A DNA stretch of 64,000 nt from Oleispirillum sp965228165 (GTDB lineage Bacteria; Pseudomonadota; Alphaproteobacteria; Rhodospirillales; Rhodospirillaceae), in the NCBI GenBank assembly GCA_965228165.1, contig CBDDHB010000002.1, positions 248,001-312,000 on the forward strand, in the 5' to 3' direction. Positions 30,814-40,559 of the stretch are shown in pieces. The position numbers and the translations under genes are program-made. Positions within the stretch are counted from its first letter, which is position 1; each line of letters opens with the position of its first letter. Below the pieces are notes generated by a model that was not told the origin of the DNA, ran no database searches, and worked only from the letters and a program-made list of their open reading frames with translations.

Positions 30814-33800
30814 AGCAAATCCTTAATGATCTGAAGGTCGGGGAACGGCGCACCCTGACCGGTGTGGCGGCGGGATACGATGCTTTCCTGCTGGCGGAGA
30901 TGGGGCGCGCCGCCTCATCCGGGGTTCTGCACGTCGCCCCCGACGACGTCCACTTGGCGCGGTTGGCCGAGGCGGTGCGTTTTTTCGCCCCCGACCTGGA
31001 AATCCTGGAATTTCCGGCCTGGGATACCGTCCCCTACGACCGCGCTTCGCCGCATGCGGAAATCGTCGGTCGGCGGCTGGAAACCCTGTCGCGGCTGGCG
31101 GATGCGCCGGTCAAGGCGGGGCGACTGGTCCTGACCACGGCGCGCGCCGCGGTGCAGCGGGTGCCGACGCGGGAGAGCATGACCGGCATCCGCCTCGATC
31201 TGGCGGTGGGCGCATCGCTGGACCCGGCGGAGTTGATCGGATTTCTTGAACGCAACGGCTATGGCCGCGCCGAGCAGGTGATGGAGCCGGGCGAGTACGC
31301 GGTGCGGGGCGGCATCGTCGATGTTTTCCCCTCCGGCGCCGACGATCCGGTGCGCCTGGACTTTTTCGGCGATTCCCTGGAAAGCCTGCGCCGGTTCGAC
31401 CCGGTGACCCAGCGCACCAGCGCCGATCTGGCGGTTCTCGGCCTGCGTCCGATCAGCGAGGTGCGGCTGAACCCCGAGACCATCGCCGCCTTCCGGTCCG
31501 GCTATCGCGAACTGTTCGGCGCGGTCGGCGACGATCCCCTGTACGAGGCGGTGTCCGAAGGCCGCCGCTTTCCCGGCCTGGAGCACTGGCTGCCGCTGTT
31601 TTCCGACGGATTGGACACCCTGTTCGCCTTCGTGCCGGAAGCAACGGTGACGTTCGGCGCCGATCTTTCGGAAAGCCTGGACGCCGCCTGGGGGCAGATC
31701 GGCGAATATTACGCCGCGCGCAAGGCGGTCGAGGCGTCCGGGTTGAAGGACGGCGGCGCGGTGTACCATCCGGTGCCGCCCGAACGCCTGTTCCTCGACA
31801 AGGCGGAATGGGAGCGCATCCTGTCCGCCCATCCGGTGGCGATGCTGACCGGGTTCGATGCGCCGCCGGAAGGCGGGGGAGAGGCGATCGCCGTCGGTTC
31901 GCTGCCGGGTCGTCCGTTCGCCGAGGCGCGGGTGCGCGGCTTCGACGCGGTCTTCCCGGAAATCGCCGCCTACGCGGCGGAGCAACGGGCCGAGGGTCGG
32001 CGGATGGTGATTTCCGCCCTGACCGTGGGATCGCGCGATCGCCTTGCGGCGTTGCTGCGCGACCACGGAGTGGCGGGAGGAATCGCGGTCGAGACCTGGG
32101 CCGACGTCGCCGCCGCTCCGGCGGAGGCGGTGTGTCTGGTCGTGGTGCCGCTGGAACGCGGTTTCCGCGCCCCCGGCCTGTGCGTGGTCTCGGAACAGGA
32201 CATTCTGGGCGACCGCCTGGCGCAGCCCCGCCGCAAGAAGGCGCGCAAGGCGGAAACCTTCATCGCCGACGCCTCGGCCCTGGCCGAGGGCGATCTGGTG
32301 GTGCATGCCGAGCACGGCATCGGCCGCTACGAGGGGCTGGAAACGGTCAACGCGGGCGGTGCGCCGCACGATTGCCTGCGGCTTCTCTACGCCGACGGCG
32401 ACAAGCTGTTCGTGCCGGTGGAAAACATCGACGTTCTGTCGCGCTACGGCTCGGAAGACGCGGGGGTGGCGCTCGACCGTCTGGGCAGCCCGGCCTGGCA
32501 GGCGCGCAAGTCGCGCCTGAAGCAGCGCATCCGCGAAATCGCCGAACAGCTGATCAAGACCGCCGCCGCCCGCCAGATCCGTCTCGCCGAGCGTCTCGTC
32601 GCTCCGGATGGACTGTTCGACGAGTTCTGCGCCCGTTTTCCCTATACCGAGACCGAGGATCAGTTGAAGGCGATCGAGGACGTCCTCGCCGACCTGTCCG
32701 CCGGTCGGGCGATGGACCGTCTGGTCTGCGGCGACGTCGGTTTCGGCAAGACCGAAGTCGCCCTGCGCGCCGCCTTCGTCGCCGCGATGACGGGGGTTCA
32801 GGTGGCGGTGGTGGTGCCGACCACGCTGCTCGCCCGGCAGCATTACCGGATCTTCCGCGAACGCTTCGCCGGTTTGCCGTTGAGGGCGGAAGGCCTGTCG
32901 CGCCTGGTTTCGGCGAAGGCCGCCTCGGCGGTGCGGGCGGGGTTGGCCGACGGCACCGTGGACATCGTCATCGGCACCCACGCGGTGCTGGCGAAATCGA
33001 TCTCCTTCGCCCGCCTGGGGCTTCTGATCGTCGACGAGGAGCAGCATTTCGGCGTCGCCCACAAGGAACGCCTGAAGCAGTTGAAGGCCGACGTCCACGT
33101 CCTGACCCTGACCGCGACGCCGATTCCGCGCACCTTGCAGATGGCGCTCTCCGGGGTGAAGGAGCTGTCGATCATCGCCACCCTGCCGGTGGACCGGCTG
33201 GTGGTGCGTACCTTCGTCCTACCCTTCGATCCGGTGATCGTGCGCGAGGCGATCCTGCGCGAACGCTTCCGGGGCGGTCAGACCTTCTATGTCTGCCCCA
33301 GAATCAAGGACATCGACACGGTGCTGGAGCGCCTGCACCGCATGGTGCCCGACATCCGCGTCACCGTGGCGCACGGCCAGATGGCGGCGAAGGACCTGGA
33401 AGAGGTGATGGCCGCTTTTTCCGACGGCGCCTATGACGTTCTGGTGTCCACCAATATCATCGAAAGCGGCCTCGACCTGCCCAACGTCAACACCATCGTC
33501 ATTCACCGCGCCGACCTGTTCGGTCTGTCGCAGCTTTACCAGTTGCGCGGCCGGGTGGGTCGCGGCAAGGCGCGCAGCTATGCCTATCTGACCCTGCCGC
33601 ACGACCGGGCGGTGGGCAAGGCGGCGATGAAACGCCTCGACGTCATGCATTCCCTGGACAGCCTGGGGGCGGGCTTCACCCTGGCCAGCCACGATCTGGA
33701 TATCCGGGGCGCGGGCAACCTGCTGGGCGACGAGCAATCCGGCCATATCCGCGAGGTCGGCATCGAGCTTTACCAGCATCTTCTGGAAGAGGCGGTGGCC

Positions 33801-34298
33801 GCCGCCCGCGACAGCGGCGAGGCCGCCGAGGCGGCGGAGTCCTGGTCGCCGCAGATTTCCCTCGGCATGCCGGTGTTGATTCCCGACACCTACGTCGCCG
33901 ATCTGGGGGTGCGTTTGAGCCTTTATCGCCGCATCGCGTCGGTCGCGGCGCGCGAGGAAATCGAGGCCCTGGCCGCCGAGATGATCGACCGTTTCGGTCC
34001 TCTGCCGCCCGAGGTTTCCAACCTTCTGGACGTGGTGGCGCTGAAGGCCTTGTGCCTGAAGGCCAACGTCGAACGCTTCGACGCCGGGCCGAAGGGCGGG
34101 GTGATCGCCTTTCGCGGTTCGACCTTCCCCGATCCGGCGGGGCTGGTCGCCTATATCGCGAAGAACGTCGGCACGATCAAGATTCGCCCCGACCAGAAGC
34201 TGGTGATCATGCGCCAGTGGGAGGATGCGGCGATCCGCCTGTCCGGCGCGCGCCGGGTCATGCAGTCCCTGGTGGAAATCGCGGAAGCGGCGGGGTGA
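30810..34298 (+). CDS. mfd: Transcription-repair coupling factor Mfd
   Basis: Translocase that removes RNA polymerase stalled at DNA lesions and recruits UvrA. 1162 residues: UvrB-like N-terminal domains (PAWDTVPYDRASPH), the RNA-polymerase-interacting domain around residue 500 (GDLVVHAEHGIGRYEGLE), Walker A GDVGFGKTE, DEEQHFG box, TATPIPRTL, LRGRVGRG, and the C-terminal TRCF domain. The start is TTG 30810 overlapping the sdhE stop; the first residues match family length. The 3' end overlaps the antisense DsbA-family gene by 41 bp. Confidence 0.96.
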   Translation: MKQILNDLKVGERRTLTGVAAGYDAFLLAEMGRAASSGVLHVAPDDVHLARLAEAVRFFAPDLEILEFPAWDTVPYDRASPHAEIVGRRLETLSRLADAPVKAGRLVLTTARAAVQRVPTRESMTGIRLDLAVGASLDPAELIGFLERNGYGRAEQVMEPGEYAVRGGIVDVFPSGADDPVRLDFFGDSLESLRRFDPVTQRTSADLAVLGLRPISEVRLNPETIAAFRSGYRELFGAVGDDPLYEAVSEGRRFPGLEHWLPLFSDGLDTLFAFVPEATVTFGADLSESLDAAWGQIGEYYAARKAVEASGLKDGGAVYHPVPPERLFLDKAEWERILSAHPVAMLTGFDAPPEGGGEAIAVGSLPGRPFAEARVRGFDAVFPEIAAYAAEQRAEGRRMVISALTVGSRDRLAALLRDHGVAGGIAVETWADVAAAPAEAVCLVVVPLERGFRAPGLCVVSEQDILGDRLAQPRRKKARKAETFIADASALAEGDLVVHAEHGIGRYEGLETVNAGGAPHDCLRLLYADGDKLFVPVENIDVLSRYGSEDAGVALDRLGSPAWQARKSRLKQRIREIAEQLIKTAAARQIRLAERLVAPDGLFDEFCARFPYTETEDQLKAIEDVLADLSAGRAMDRLVCGDVGFGKTEVALRAAFVAAMTGVQVAVVVPTTLLARQHYRIFRERFAGLPLRAEGLSRLVSAKAASAVRAGLADGTVDIVIGTHAVLAKSISFARLGLLIVDEEQHFGVAHKERLKQLKADVHVLTLTATPIPRTLQMALSGVKELSIIATLPVDRLVVRTFVLPFDPVIVREAILRERFRGGQTFYVCPRIKDIDTVLERLHRMVPDIRVTVAHGQMAAKDLEEVMAAFSDGAYDVLVSTNIIESGLDLPNVNTIVIHRADLFGLSQLYQLRGRVGRGKARSYAYLTLPHDRAVGKAAMKRLDVMHSLDSLGAGFTLASHDLDIRGAGNLLGDEQSGHIREVGIELYQHLLEEAVAAARDSGEAAEAAESWSPQISLGMPVLIPDTYVADLGVRLSLYRRIASVAAREEIEALAAEMIDRFGPLPPEVSNLLDVVALKALCLKANVERFDAGPKGGVIAFRGSTFPDPAGLVAYIAKNVGTIKIRPDQKLVIMRQWEDAAIRLSGARRVMQSLVEIAEAAG

Positions 34299-34952
34299 AG
34301 TTGCCGCATTCCAACCGCTTGTCCTCCGCCGCCGCCAGGGCGACGTCGAACAGGCGGAGCAGGACTTCGGGATCGTGCGCGCCGGTGATCATGAAGGCGT
34401 CGTCAATCGCGAACAGCGGCACCCCAGGGTGCCCGCGCGCTGCGTCGCCTCGGCCTCGGCGCGCAGGGACTGCGCCAGATCCTCGTCCTCCAGGGTTTCG
34501 GCGATGCGGGCGGGCGACAGCCCCGCCGTGGCCCCCAGCGCCTTCAGGACGTCCGGATCGCCGATGTCCAGTCCCCGCGCGAAATGCGCGGCGAACAGGG
34601 CCTCCGCGAGTTCGGTCTGGCGGCCGTTCAGGTGCGCCAGCCGGACCAATCGATGCGCGTCCAGGGTTGGCGGGACGCGCCGGATCGCGTCGAAATCGAA
34701 GGCGATGCCGAGGCTTTGGCCGATTTCCTCCAGGGCGTGCAGCAATCGTCGCGCCCGTTGCGCGCCGCCGAACTTGCGCTCGACGTAGGTGGCGAAGGGA
34801 ATGCCGCCGTCCGGCAGGTCGGGGTTGAGGAAATAGGGCCGCCAGATCACCGAGGGCTTGAGCCCGGGGCGCGCCGCCAGGGCGAGGCCAAGGCGTTTCA
34901 GGCCGATGTAGCACCACGGGCAGATCACGTCGAAGTGGACGGCGATCCGCAT
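34258..34952 (-). pseudogene. DsbA-family (FrnE-like) thiol oxidoreductase, frameshifted
   Basis: The first 177 residues show the thioredoxin-fold active site CPWCYIG near residue 11 and the FrnE/2-hydroxychromene isomerase layout (AHRLVRLA, ALGATAGLS). The frame then breaks at a run of four C on the + strand (34422-34425). One additional base restores GVPLFAIDDAFMITGAHDPE, the cis-Pro region essential to the fold, and the protein runs to the stop at 34258, about 231 residues. FrnE-type proteins are cytoplasmic oxidoreductases. The intact conserved sequence on both sides suggests either a very recent deletion or a sequence error. Confidence 0.82.
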
Positions 34953-34957
34953 CGCGC

Positions 34958-36271
34958 TCAGCTGAGATTGGCGCGGGCGCGCAGCAGGACACGCTCGGCG
35001 GTGTCGTCGGGTTCCATGCCCGCCACCCCGATCAGCGGCCAGACCTTGACCGGGCGATAGACGTCGGGCACCGCGAAATCGGTGAAGGTCAGGACCCCGG
35101 CGATGCGGTTCATCACGTAGTGCGCCTCCGAGGGCAGGGTGTCGGGCAGGACCACCGCGAAGTCGGAATCGCCCAGCCGCGCCGCCAGATCCTCGACCCA
35201 GATCAGCCGCGACAGCCAGCGCGCCAGTTGCTCGGTCAGCACCCGGCAGGCCTCGGCCCCGGCTTCCTCCAGCAGGGAGGCGGCCTCCGGCAGGTGCAGA
35301 TGCACCACCGAAAGGGCGCGGTCGCGCTCCCGCGCGATCTCCAGCCGTTTCGACAGATAGGGAATCAGGAAGGCCTCGGTATAGACCGCCTGGCGGGGAT
35401 GTCCGGTGGTTTCGGTCAAGGTCCGGCGCAGATCGTCGCGCACCGCGTTGCGGCGCAGTTGCAACTGGAACAGGGCGTCGGCCTCGTGCCGCAGGGCGTC
35501 GCCGCCATTGCCGCCGGTCAGCACCCGGCTGGCGCCGCAGCGGTACAGTTCCCGCCCATCCTCGGCGGAAAGGTCGGGAATGCGCACCAGGAAGGGCAGG
35601 TTGAACAGGCGCGGATTGTCGCGCATGTCGCGGCAGAAGGAAATCACCGCGTCCACGTCCTCGACCGCCGCGTCGATGATCGCGACGTCGAAGAAACCGG
35701 GGCCGGTGACGATGCTTTCCGCTTCCGTCGTAGTGGTCGCGGTTTCCCAGATGACGTCGCCGCCCAGAACGTCCGACGGCAGGATGGCGCGCGGGTTGAG
35801 CGACAGATAAAGCGCCCGGCCGCCGCCCTGCGTCACGGCGTTCCGGACCGGATGGGCGGTCGCCGGGGCGCGCAGGCGCAACTCCGCCTGCATGGTGGAC
35901 AGGCAGAACAGCGGTTGCAGGCGGAAGACCATGGCGTTGGCGTCGAGATCGACGGGCAGAACGTCGTCCACCCGCAATCCCAGGCCGGGACCGGCGCGCC
36001 AGGTTTCGGCATCGGCGACGTCCAGGGCGACGGGAATGTCGGCGGTTTCGGAGCGGGCGCGCATTTCGCGCAGGAAGGCGGCGCAATCGGCGCCGCCGAT
36101 CGCCTCGCCGATCAGCACCACGTCGGGCGGTGCGTCCCGCATCGCGGCCAGCGCCGCGCCGCCGTCCGAGAATACCCCGACGCGATGTCGCGCGTGTTCG
36201 AAGAACTCGCCGATGTGCTGCGCGCGTTCCCGGTCCTGCGAGACGATGAAGAGACTGCCGATGTTGGCCAT
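34958..36271 (-). CDS. PleD-like protein with degenerate GGDEF motif
   Basis: 437 residues: an N-terminal receiver-like domain (LFIVSQDRERAQHIGEFFE to about 120, with DVVLIGE at the phosphorylation strand, where the usual Asp is replaced), a second receiver-like domain (about 150-265, FFDVAIIDA), and a GGDEF-fold domain from about 285. The active-site loop expected as RxGGEEF reads ARLGDSDF, so cyclic-di-GMP synthesis is doubtful. Layout follows PleD (two receivers and GGDEF) and resembles inactive relatives such as PopA. ATG 36271 fits the family start. A protein-interaction or GTP/c-di-GMP-binding role is inferred. Confidence 0.72.
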   Translation of the reverse strand: MANIGSLFIVSQDRERAQHIGEFFEHARHRVGVFSDGGAALAAMRDAPPDVVLIGEAIGGADCAAFLREMRARSETADIPVALDVADAETWRAGPGLGLRVDDVLPVDLDANAMVFRLQPLFCLSTMQAELRLRAPATAHPVRNAVTQGGGRALYLSLNPRAILPSDVLGGDVIWETATTTTEAESIVTGPGFFDVAIIDAAVEDVDAVISFCRDMRDNPRLFNLPFLVRIPDLSAEDGRELYRCGASRVLTGGNGGDALRHEADALFQLQLRRNAVRDDLRRTLTETTGHPRQAVYTEAFLIPYLSKRLEIARERDRALSVVHLHLPEAASLLEEAGAEACRVLTEQLARWLSRLIWVEDLAARLGDSDFAVVLPDTLPSEAHYVMNRIAGVLTFTDFAVPDVYRPVKVWPLIGVAGMEPDDTAERVLLRARANLS

Positions 36272-36416
36272 GTCGTTGGGTTTTCGCTGACGTCGCGCCA
36301 ATACGGGAATTCTATGCCAAGACGCTTTCGCATGCCACGCTTCCGTTCTGAAAGACGACCAGGAGAACCCGCCGCGTATACTGGATTCCCAGGGGTTTGT
36401 GGAGAAGAAATCGCCC

Positions 36417-36440
36417 GACATCACGTTTCTATCACAAAAT
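36417..36440 (+). promoter_or_regulatory. Candidate Pho box upstream of phnC
   Basis: Two TCAC blocks exactly 11 bases apart (36421-36424 and 36432-36435), the second in CTATCACAAAA, close to the PhoB half-site CTGTCACANAA. It lies about 80 bp before the phnC start in an AT-rich stretch. PhoB control of phosphonate uptake is established in other bacteria; its use here is inferred. Confidence 0.5.
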
Positions 36441-36518
36441 TTTCTTTCAAGGGAAAACGATAGCGGAGAGGGTTTGTTTCTAGGTTCGCCCATCGACGGA
36501 TTAACGCGGGGCGGATCG

Positions 36519-37407
36519 ATGACGGCCATTCATGTCGCGGGCTTGAGCAAGACTTTCAGCAAGGTGCCGGGGAAGCGCGGTGCGTCCCGGCGTGCCCTGG
36601 ACGACGTTTCCCTGACCGTCGCGAAGGGCGAGATGGTGGCGCTGATCGGCGCGTCCGGCTCCGGCAAATCGACCCTGATCCGCCACATCAACGGCCTTCT
36701 CGTCGCCGACCGCGGCATCATCGGCAAGTCCGGAGAGGTGCGCGTCCACGGCGAGACGGTGCAGGCGAACGGTCGTTTGAGCCATGACGCGCGCCGCCTG
36801 CGCGCCGACGTTTCGGTGATTTTCCAGCAGTTCAACCTGGTCGGACGCCTGTCGCTTCTGGACAACGTGCTGCTCGGCAGCCTGGGGCGGATCGGCTTCT
36901 GGCGCGGCACGCTGGGGCGGTTTTCCCATGCCGAAAAGCTCGCCGCGATGGAGGCGCTGTCCCGCGTCGGCATGGCCGAATACGCCTTGCAGCGCGCCTC
37001 GAACCCTGTCCGGCGGCCAGCAGCAGCGCGGCGCCATCGCCCGCGCCCTGATGCAAAAGGCCTCGGTGATCCTGGCCGACGAGCCGATCGCCTCGCTGGA
37101 CCCGGAAAGCGCCCGCCGCGTCATGGAATCCCTGGCGGAAATCAACCGCGAGGACGGCACCACGGTGGTGGTGTCGCTGCATCAGGTCGCCTACGCCAAA
37201 AAGTATTGTCCCCGCGCCGTCGCCCTCGCGTCCGGCGTTGTCGTCTATGACGGGCCGAGCGTCGGCCTGGACGTCGCCACTCTGTGCACTCTTTACGGAT
37301 CGCAGTGCGGCGAGCTTCTCATGGACGAGACCATGGGCGGCGAGGTCCGCGTTCCCGCCGGGTGCGCCGATCCCGAACCGCCCGCGCTGCGCGCGGTCGG
37401 AATCTGA
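36519..37407 (+). pseudogene. phnC: Phosphonate ABC transporter ATPase PhnC, frameshifted
   Basis: ATP-binding subunit of phosphonate import. The first frame gives ALIGASGSGKST (Walker A) and QFNLVGRLSLLDNVL; it breaks at TCGAACCCTG (around 37002-37003). Removing one A restores QRASTLSGGQQQRGAIARAL, the ABC signature, followed by Walker B ILADEPIASLDPE and the H-loop SLHQVAYA, to the stop at 37407, about 295 residues. Because the break falls in the invariant signature, the extra base is probably recent or an error. It is first in the phnC-D-E transporter run, 58 bp before phnD. Confidence 0.87.
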
Positions 37408-37465
37408 CCCGGCGGAATTTCGTCAACGTAGCGTATTCCCATCCCCGAAAAGGAGTTCTTCCACC

Positions 37466-38485
37466 ATGTTGCGTCATATCCTGGTCGCCTCGACCGCCGC
37501 CGCGGCCCTTTTGGCGGCGTCCCCGGAAGCCTTCGCCAAGATGCCCAAGGTCCTGAACTTCGGCATCATCTCGACCGAATCCTCGCAGGCCCTGAAGGCC
37601 GGGTTCGAGCCGTTCCTCAAGGACATGGAAAAGACCCTGGGGGTGCAGGTGAAGCCGTTCTTCGCCCCCGACTACGCGGGGATCATCGAAGGCATGCGCT
37701 TCGATAAGGTCGATATTGCCTGGTTCGGCAACAAGTCGGCGATGGAAGCGGTGGATCGCGCCGGCGGCGAGATTTTCGCCCAGACCGTGGATGCCACCGG
37801 CAATCCCGGCTACTGGTCGTTGCTGATCGCCCACAAGGACAGCCCGATCAACAGCCTGGCCGACGCGCTGAAGTGCGACAAGAGCCTCTCCTTCGGCAAT
37901 GGCGATCCGAATTCGACCTCCGGCTTCCTGGTTCCCAGCTTCTACGTCTTCGCGCAGAACAAGGTCGATCCCAAGGAATGCTTCAAGGTGGTGCGCAACG
38001 CCAGCCACGAGGTCAACGCCATGGCGGTGGCCAACCGCCAAGTGGACGTCGCCACCAACAACACCGAATCCCTCGACCGTCTGAAGGTGGTCCACCCGAA
38101 GGAAGCCGAGCAGATCAAGGAAATCTGGCGTTCGCCGCTGATCCCGGCGGATCCGATCGTCTGGCGCAAGAATCTGGATCAGGACGCCAAGGAGAAGATC
38201 TGTTCCTTCTTCCTGCGCTACGGCCGTGGCGGCGACCTCAAGCAGCTCACCCACGAGCGCGACGTTCTGGCCAAGATGTCCTCCGGCTGGGCGCCGTTCA
38301 TCGCCTCCTCGGACTTGCAGTTGATCCCGATCCGCCAGATGCAGGTCTTCCGCGACAAGATGAAGCTGGAAGCCAATACCCAGATGGACGCCAAGGAAAA
38401 GGCCGAGAAGATCGCCAACCTGAACGCCCAACTGCGGGCCCTGGACGAACTCGCCAAGGCTTCCGATTTCCGCAAGCCGCGCTGA
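37466..38485 (+). CDS. phnD: Phosphonate ABC transporter substrate-binding protein
   Basis: Periplasmic binding protein for alkylphosphonates. 339 residues with a signal peptide (MLRHILVASTAAAALLAA, cleaved after AFA) and the PhnD features NFGIISTESSQ, DYAGIIEGMRF, IAWFGNKSA and FGNGDPNSTSGFLVP, which shape the phosphonate pocket. ATG 37466 follows AAAAGGAG. Usual length. Confidence 0.94.
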   Translation: MLRHILVASTAAAALLAASPEAFAKMPKVLNFGIISTESSQALKAGFEPFLKDMEKTLGVQVKPFFAPDYAGIIEGMRFDKVDIAWFGNKSAMEAVDRAGGEIFAQTVDATGNPGYWSLLIAHKDSPINSLADALKCDKSLSFGNGDPNSTSGFLVPSFYVFAQNKVDPKECFKVVRNASHEVNAMAVANRQVDVATNNTESLDRLKVVHPKEAEQIKEIWRSPLIPADPIVWRKNLDQDAKEKICSFFLRYGRGGDLKQLTHERDVLAKMSSGWAPFIASSDLQLIPIRQMQVFRDKMKLEANTQMDAKEKAEKIANLNAQLRALDELAKASDFRKPR

Positions 38486-38552
38486 GGCGCTTTCCGAACC
38501 GCGACCGCCCGGATGCTCCGGGCGGTCGTTCACGTCCGAACGAGGTTTCGTC

Positions 38553-39377
38553 ATGGAAGACACCGTATCCCCGCGATTCCCGACGCCGCGCGCCCAGGCG
38601 GTTTCCCTGCCGGTCGCCGACAAGCGCGGCCAGTTTCTGAAAACCCTCGGCTGGGGGGTGTTCTGTCTGGCGCTGACGATTTCGTGGCAAGGGGCGGAGA
38701 TGCGGCCCTTCGATCTGGTCACCTACGCGGGCAACATGAAGGTCTTCGCCGAAGGCTTCTTCCCGCCGGATTTCGGCCAGTGGCGTCTGTTCGTCGAGGA
38801 AATCCTGGTCACCTTGCAGATCGCCCTGTGGGGCACGGTGCTGGCGGTGGTGGCGGCGATTCCCTTCGGCATTCTGTCGGCGGAGAACGTGGTGCCGTGG
38901 TGGGTCTGCCAGCCGGTGCGCCGCCTGATGGACTCCTTCCGCGCGATCAACGAGATGGTCTTCGCCATGCTGTTCGTCGTGGCGGTGGGGCTGGGGCCGT
39001 TCGCCGGGGTTCTGGCGCTGTTCGTTCACACCACCGGCATCCTCGCCAAGCTGTTTTCCGAAGCGGTGGAGGCGGTGGACCCCCGCCCGGTGGAAGGGAT
39101 CCGCGCCACCGGCGCGCATCCGGTGCAGGAGGTGATCTTCGGCGTCATCCCGCAGGTGATGCCCTTATGGATTTCCTATTCCCTGTACCGTTTCGAATCC
39201 AACGTCCGCTCGGCGACGGTGGTCGGCCTGGTCGGCGCGGGCGGCATCGGCGTGGTGCTGTGGGAGGATATCCGCAGCTTCAACTACAGCGAGAACGCTG
39301 CGGTGATGCTGGTCATCGTGATCACCGTGACCACCCTCGACGTGCTGTCGCAGCGCCTGCGCAAGCTGTTCACCTGA
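38553..39377 (+). CDS. phnE: Phosphonate ABC transporter permease
   Basis: Inner-membrane permease partner of PhnC and PhnD. 274 residues with about six spans and the PhnE permease loop EAVEAVDPRPVEGIRATGA, the EAA-like ATPase contact, then NVRSATVVGLVGAGGIG. Only one permease gene is present, so it presumably acts as a homodimer. The 3' end overlaps phnN tail-to-tail by 8 bp. Confidence 0.94.
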   Translation: MEDTVSPRFPTPRAQAVSLPVADKRGQFLKTLGWGVFCLALTISWQGAEMRPFDLVTYAGNMKVFAEGFFPPDFGQWRLFVEEILVTLQIALWGTVLAVVAAIPFGILSAENVVPWWVCQPVRRLMDSFRAINEMVFAMLFVVAVGLGPFAGVLALFVHTTGILAKLFSEAVEAVDPRPVEGIRATGAHPVQEVIFGVIPQVMPLWISYSLYRFESNVRSATVVGLVGAGGIGVVLWEDIRSFNYSENAAVMLVIVITVTTLDVLSQRLRKLFT

Positions 39378-39900
39378 TGGCGGACAGGAAGGCCTTCGCC
39401 GCGTCGTCGAGGCCGCCGTCGTTGACGATGGCGACGAGGCGCGGATGATCGACCGCAAGGTCCGCGTTGCGGCGCAGGCGGGCCTCCACCGCCTCGGGGT
39501 TTTCCCGCCCGCGCGCGATCAGACGGCGGCGCAGATCGTCTTCCCCGGCGGTGACGAGGATCGGCAACAGGTCCGGATACCGCGCCGCCGCCCTGTCGAA
39601 GGCGGCGCGCGAGCCGTTGACCGCGACGTCGATCCCCGCCGCCATCCAGGCGTCGATTTCGACGCCGAGGCCATAGGAAAATCCGTGACTCTCCCACCAC
39701 AGGGCGAAGCCGCCCGCGTCGCGCCGGGCGGCGAATTCCGCCGCGTCCAGGGCGACGTGGTTCTCCGCGCCGCCGACCGGGCGAGTGATGTAGCGGTGGG
39801 CGAACCACAGGGTGTCCGCCGCGCCGCGCCGCGCCGCCGCCAGCAGACTGTCCTTGCCCGCGCCCGACGGCCCCATGACATAGATCAGCCGTCCGGTCAT
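39370..39900 (-). CDS. phnN: Ribose 1,5-bisphosphate phosphokinase PhnN
   Basis: Phosphorylates ribose 1,5-bisphosphate to PRPP at the end of the C-P lyase pathway. 176 residues with Walker A GPSGAGKDS at about 10-18 and the guanylate-kinase-like TRPVGGAENH segment. ATG 39900. Convergent with phnE and divergent from the acetyltransferase gene by 29 bp, so it has its own promoter region despite being within the locus. Confidence 0.92.
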   Translation of the reverse strand: MTGRLIYVMGPSGAGKDSLLAAARRGAADTLWFAHRYITRPVGGAENHVALDAAEFAARRDAGGFALWWESHGFSYGLGVEIDAWMAAGIDVAVNGSRAAFDRAAARYPDLLPILVTAGEDDLRRRLIARGRENPEAVEARLRRNADLAVDHPRLVAIVNDGGLDDAAKAFLSAIR

Positions 39901-39929
39901 TTTCTTCCCTCCCACGAAAGAGTCTTCCG

Positions 39930-40556
39930 ATGAGCCAAGCCAAGCTCGGGCCCGCGCCTCTGATCGATTCCACGTCCGCCGTTCGCGATTGCGACATCGG
40001 CCCCTATGCCGAAATCGGGCCACGCTGCCGCATCGCCGAAACCGTATTCGGCGCCTACAGCTACGTCGCGGGAGATGCGGAAATCATCTACGCGCGGATC
40101 GGCAAGTTCGTTTCCATCGCCTCGCATACCCGGATCAATCCCGGCAACCACCCGATGCAGCGCGCCACCCAGCATCACTTCACCTATCGCGCCTCGGCCT
40201 ACGGCTTCGGCGAGGACGACGCGCGGTTCTTCGACTGGCGACGATCCCACGGCGTCGAGATCGGCCATGATGCCTGGATCGGCCACGGCGCGGTGGTGAT
40301 GCCGGGGCGGCGCATCGGCGTCGGCACGGTGGCGGGGTCGGGGAGCATCGTCACCAGGGACGTTCCGGACTATGCGATTTGCGTCGGCAATCCGGGGCGC
40401 ATCCTGCGCTTCCGTTTCGAGGAGGCGGTGCGGGAATCGCTGAAGCGCATCGCCTGGTGGGATTGGCCGCACGACGCCATCGGCGCGGCGCTGGAGGACT
40501 TCCGCCGGTTGCCGGTCGAGGCCTTCTGCCGCAAATACGATCCATTGTTTCATTGA
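39930..40556 (+). CDS. Phosphonate-cluster acyltransferase (DapH/left-handed helix family)
   Basis: 208 residues of hexapeptide-repeat acyltransferase: IGPYAEIGPRCRI, IGKFVSIASHTRI, then the catalytic-region GHDAWIGHGAVVMPG and GSGSIVTRDVPDYAICVGNPG. This type is a recurrent companion of C-P lyase genes (the phosphonate-associated DapH-like family); its acetyl acceptor is not established here. Convergent with the DUF1045 gene with three bases between stops. Confidence 0.88.
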   Translation: MSQAKLGPAPLIDSTSAVRDCDIGPYAEIGPRCRIAETVFGAYSYVAGDAEIIYARIGKFVSIASHTRINPGNHPMQRATQHHFTYRASAYGFGEDDARFFDWRRSHGVEIGHDAWIGHGAVVMPGRRIGVGTVAGSGSIVTRDVPDYAICVGNPGRILRFRFEEAVRESLKRIAWWDWPHDAIGAALEDFRRLPVEAFCRKYDPLFH

Positions 40557-40559
40557 TAG

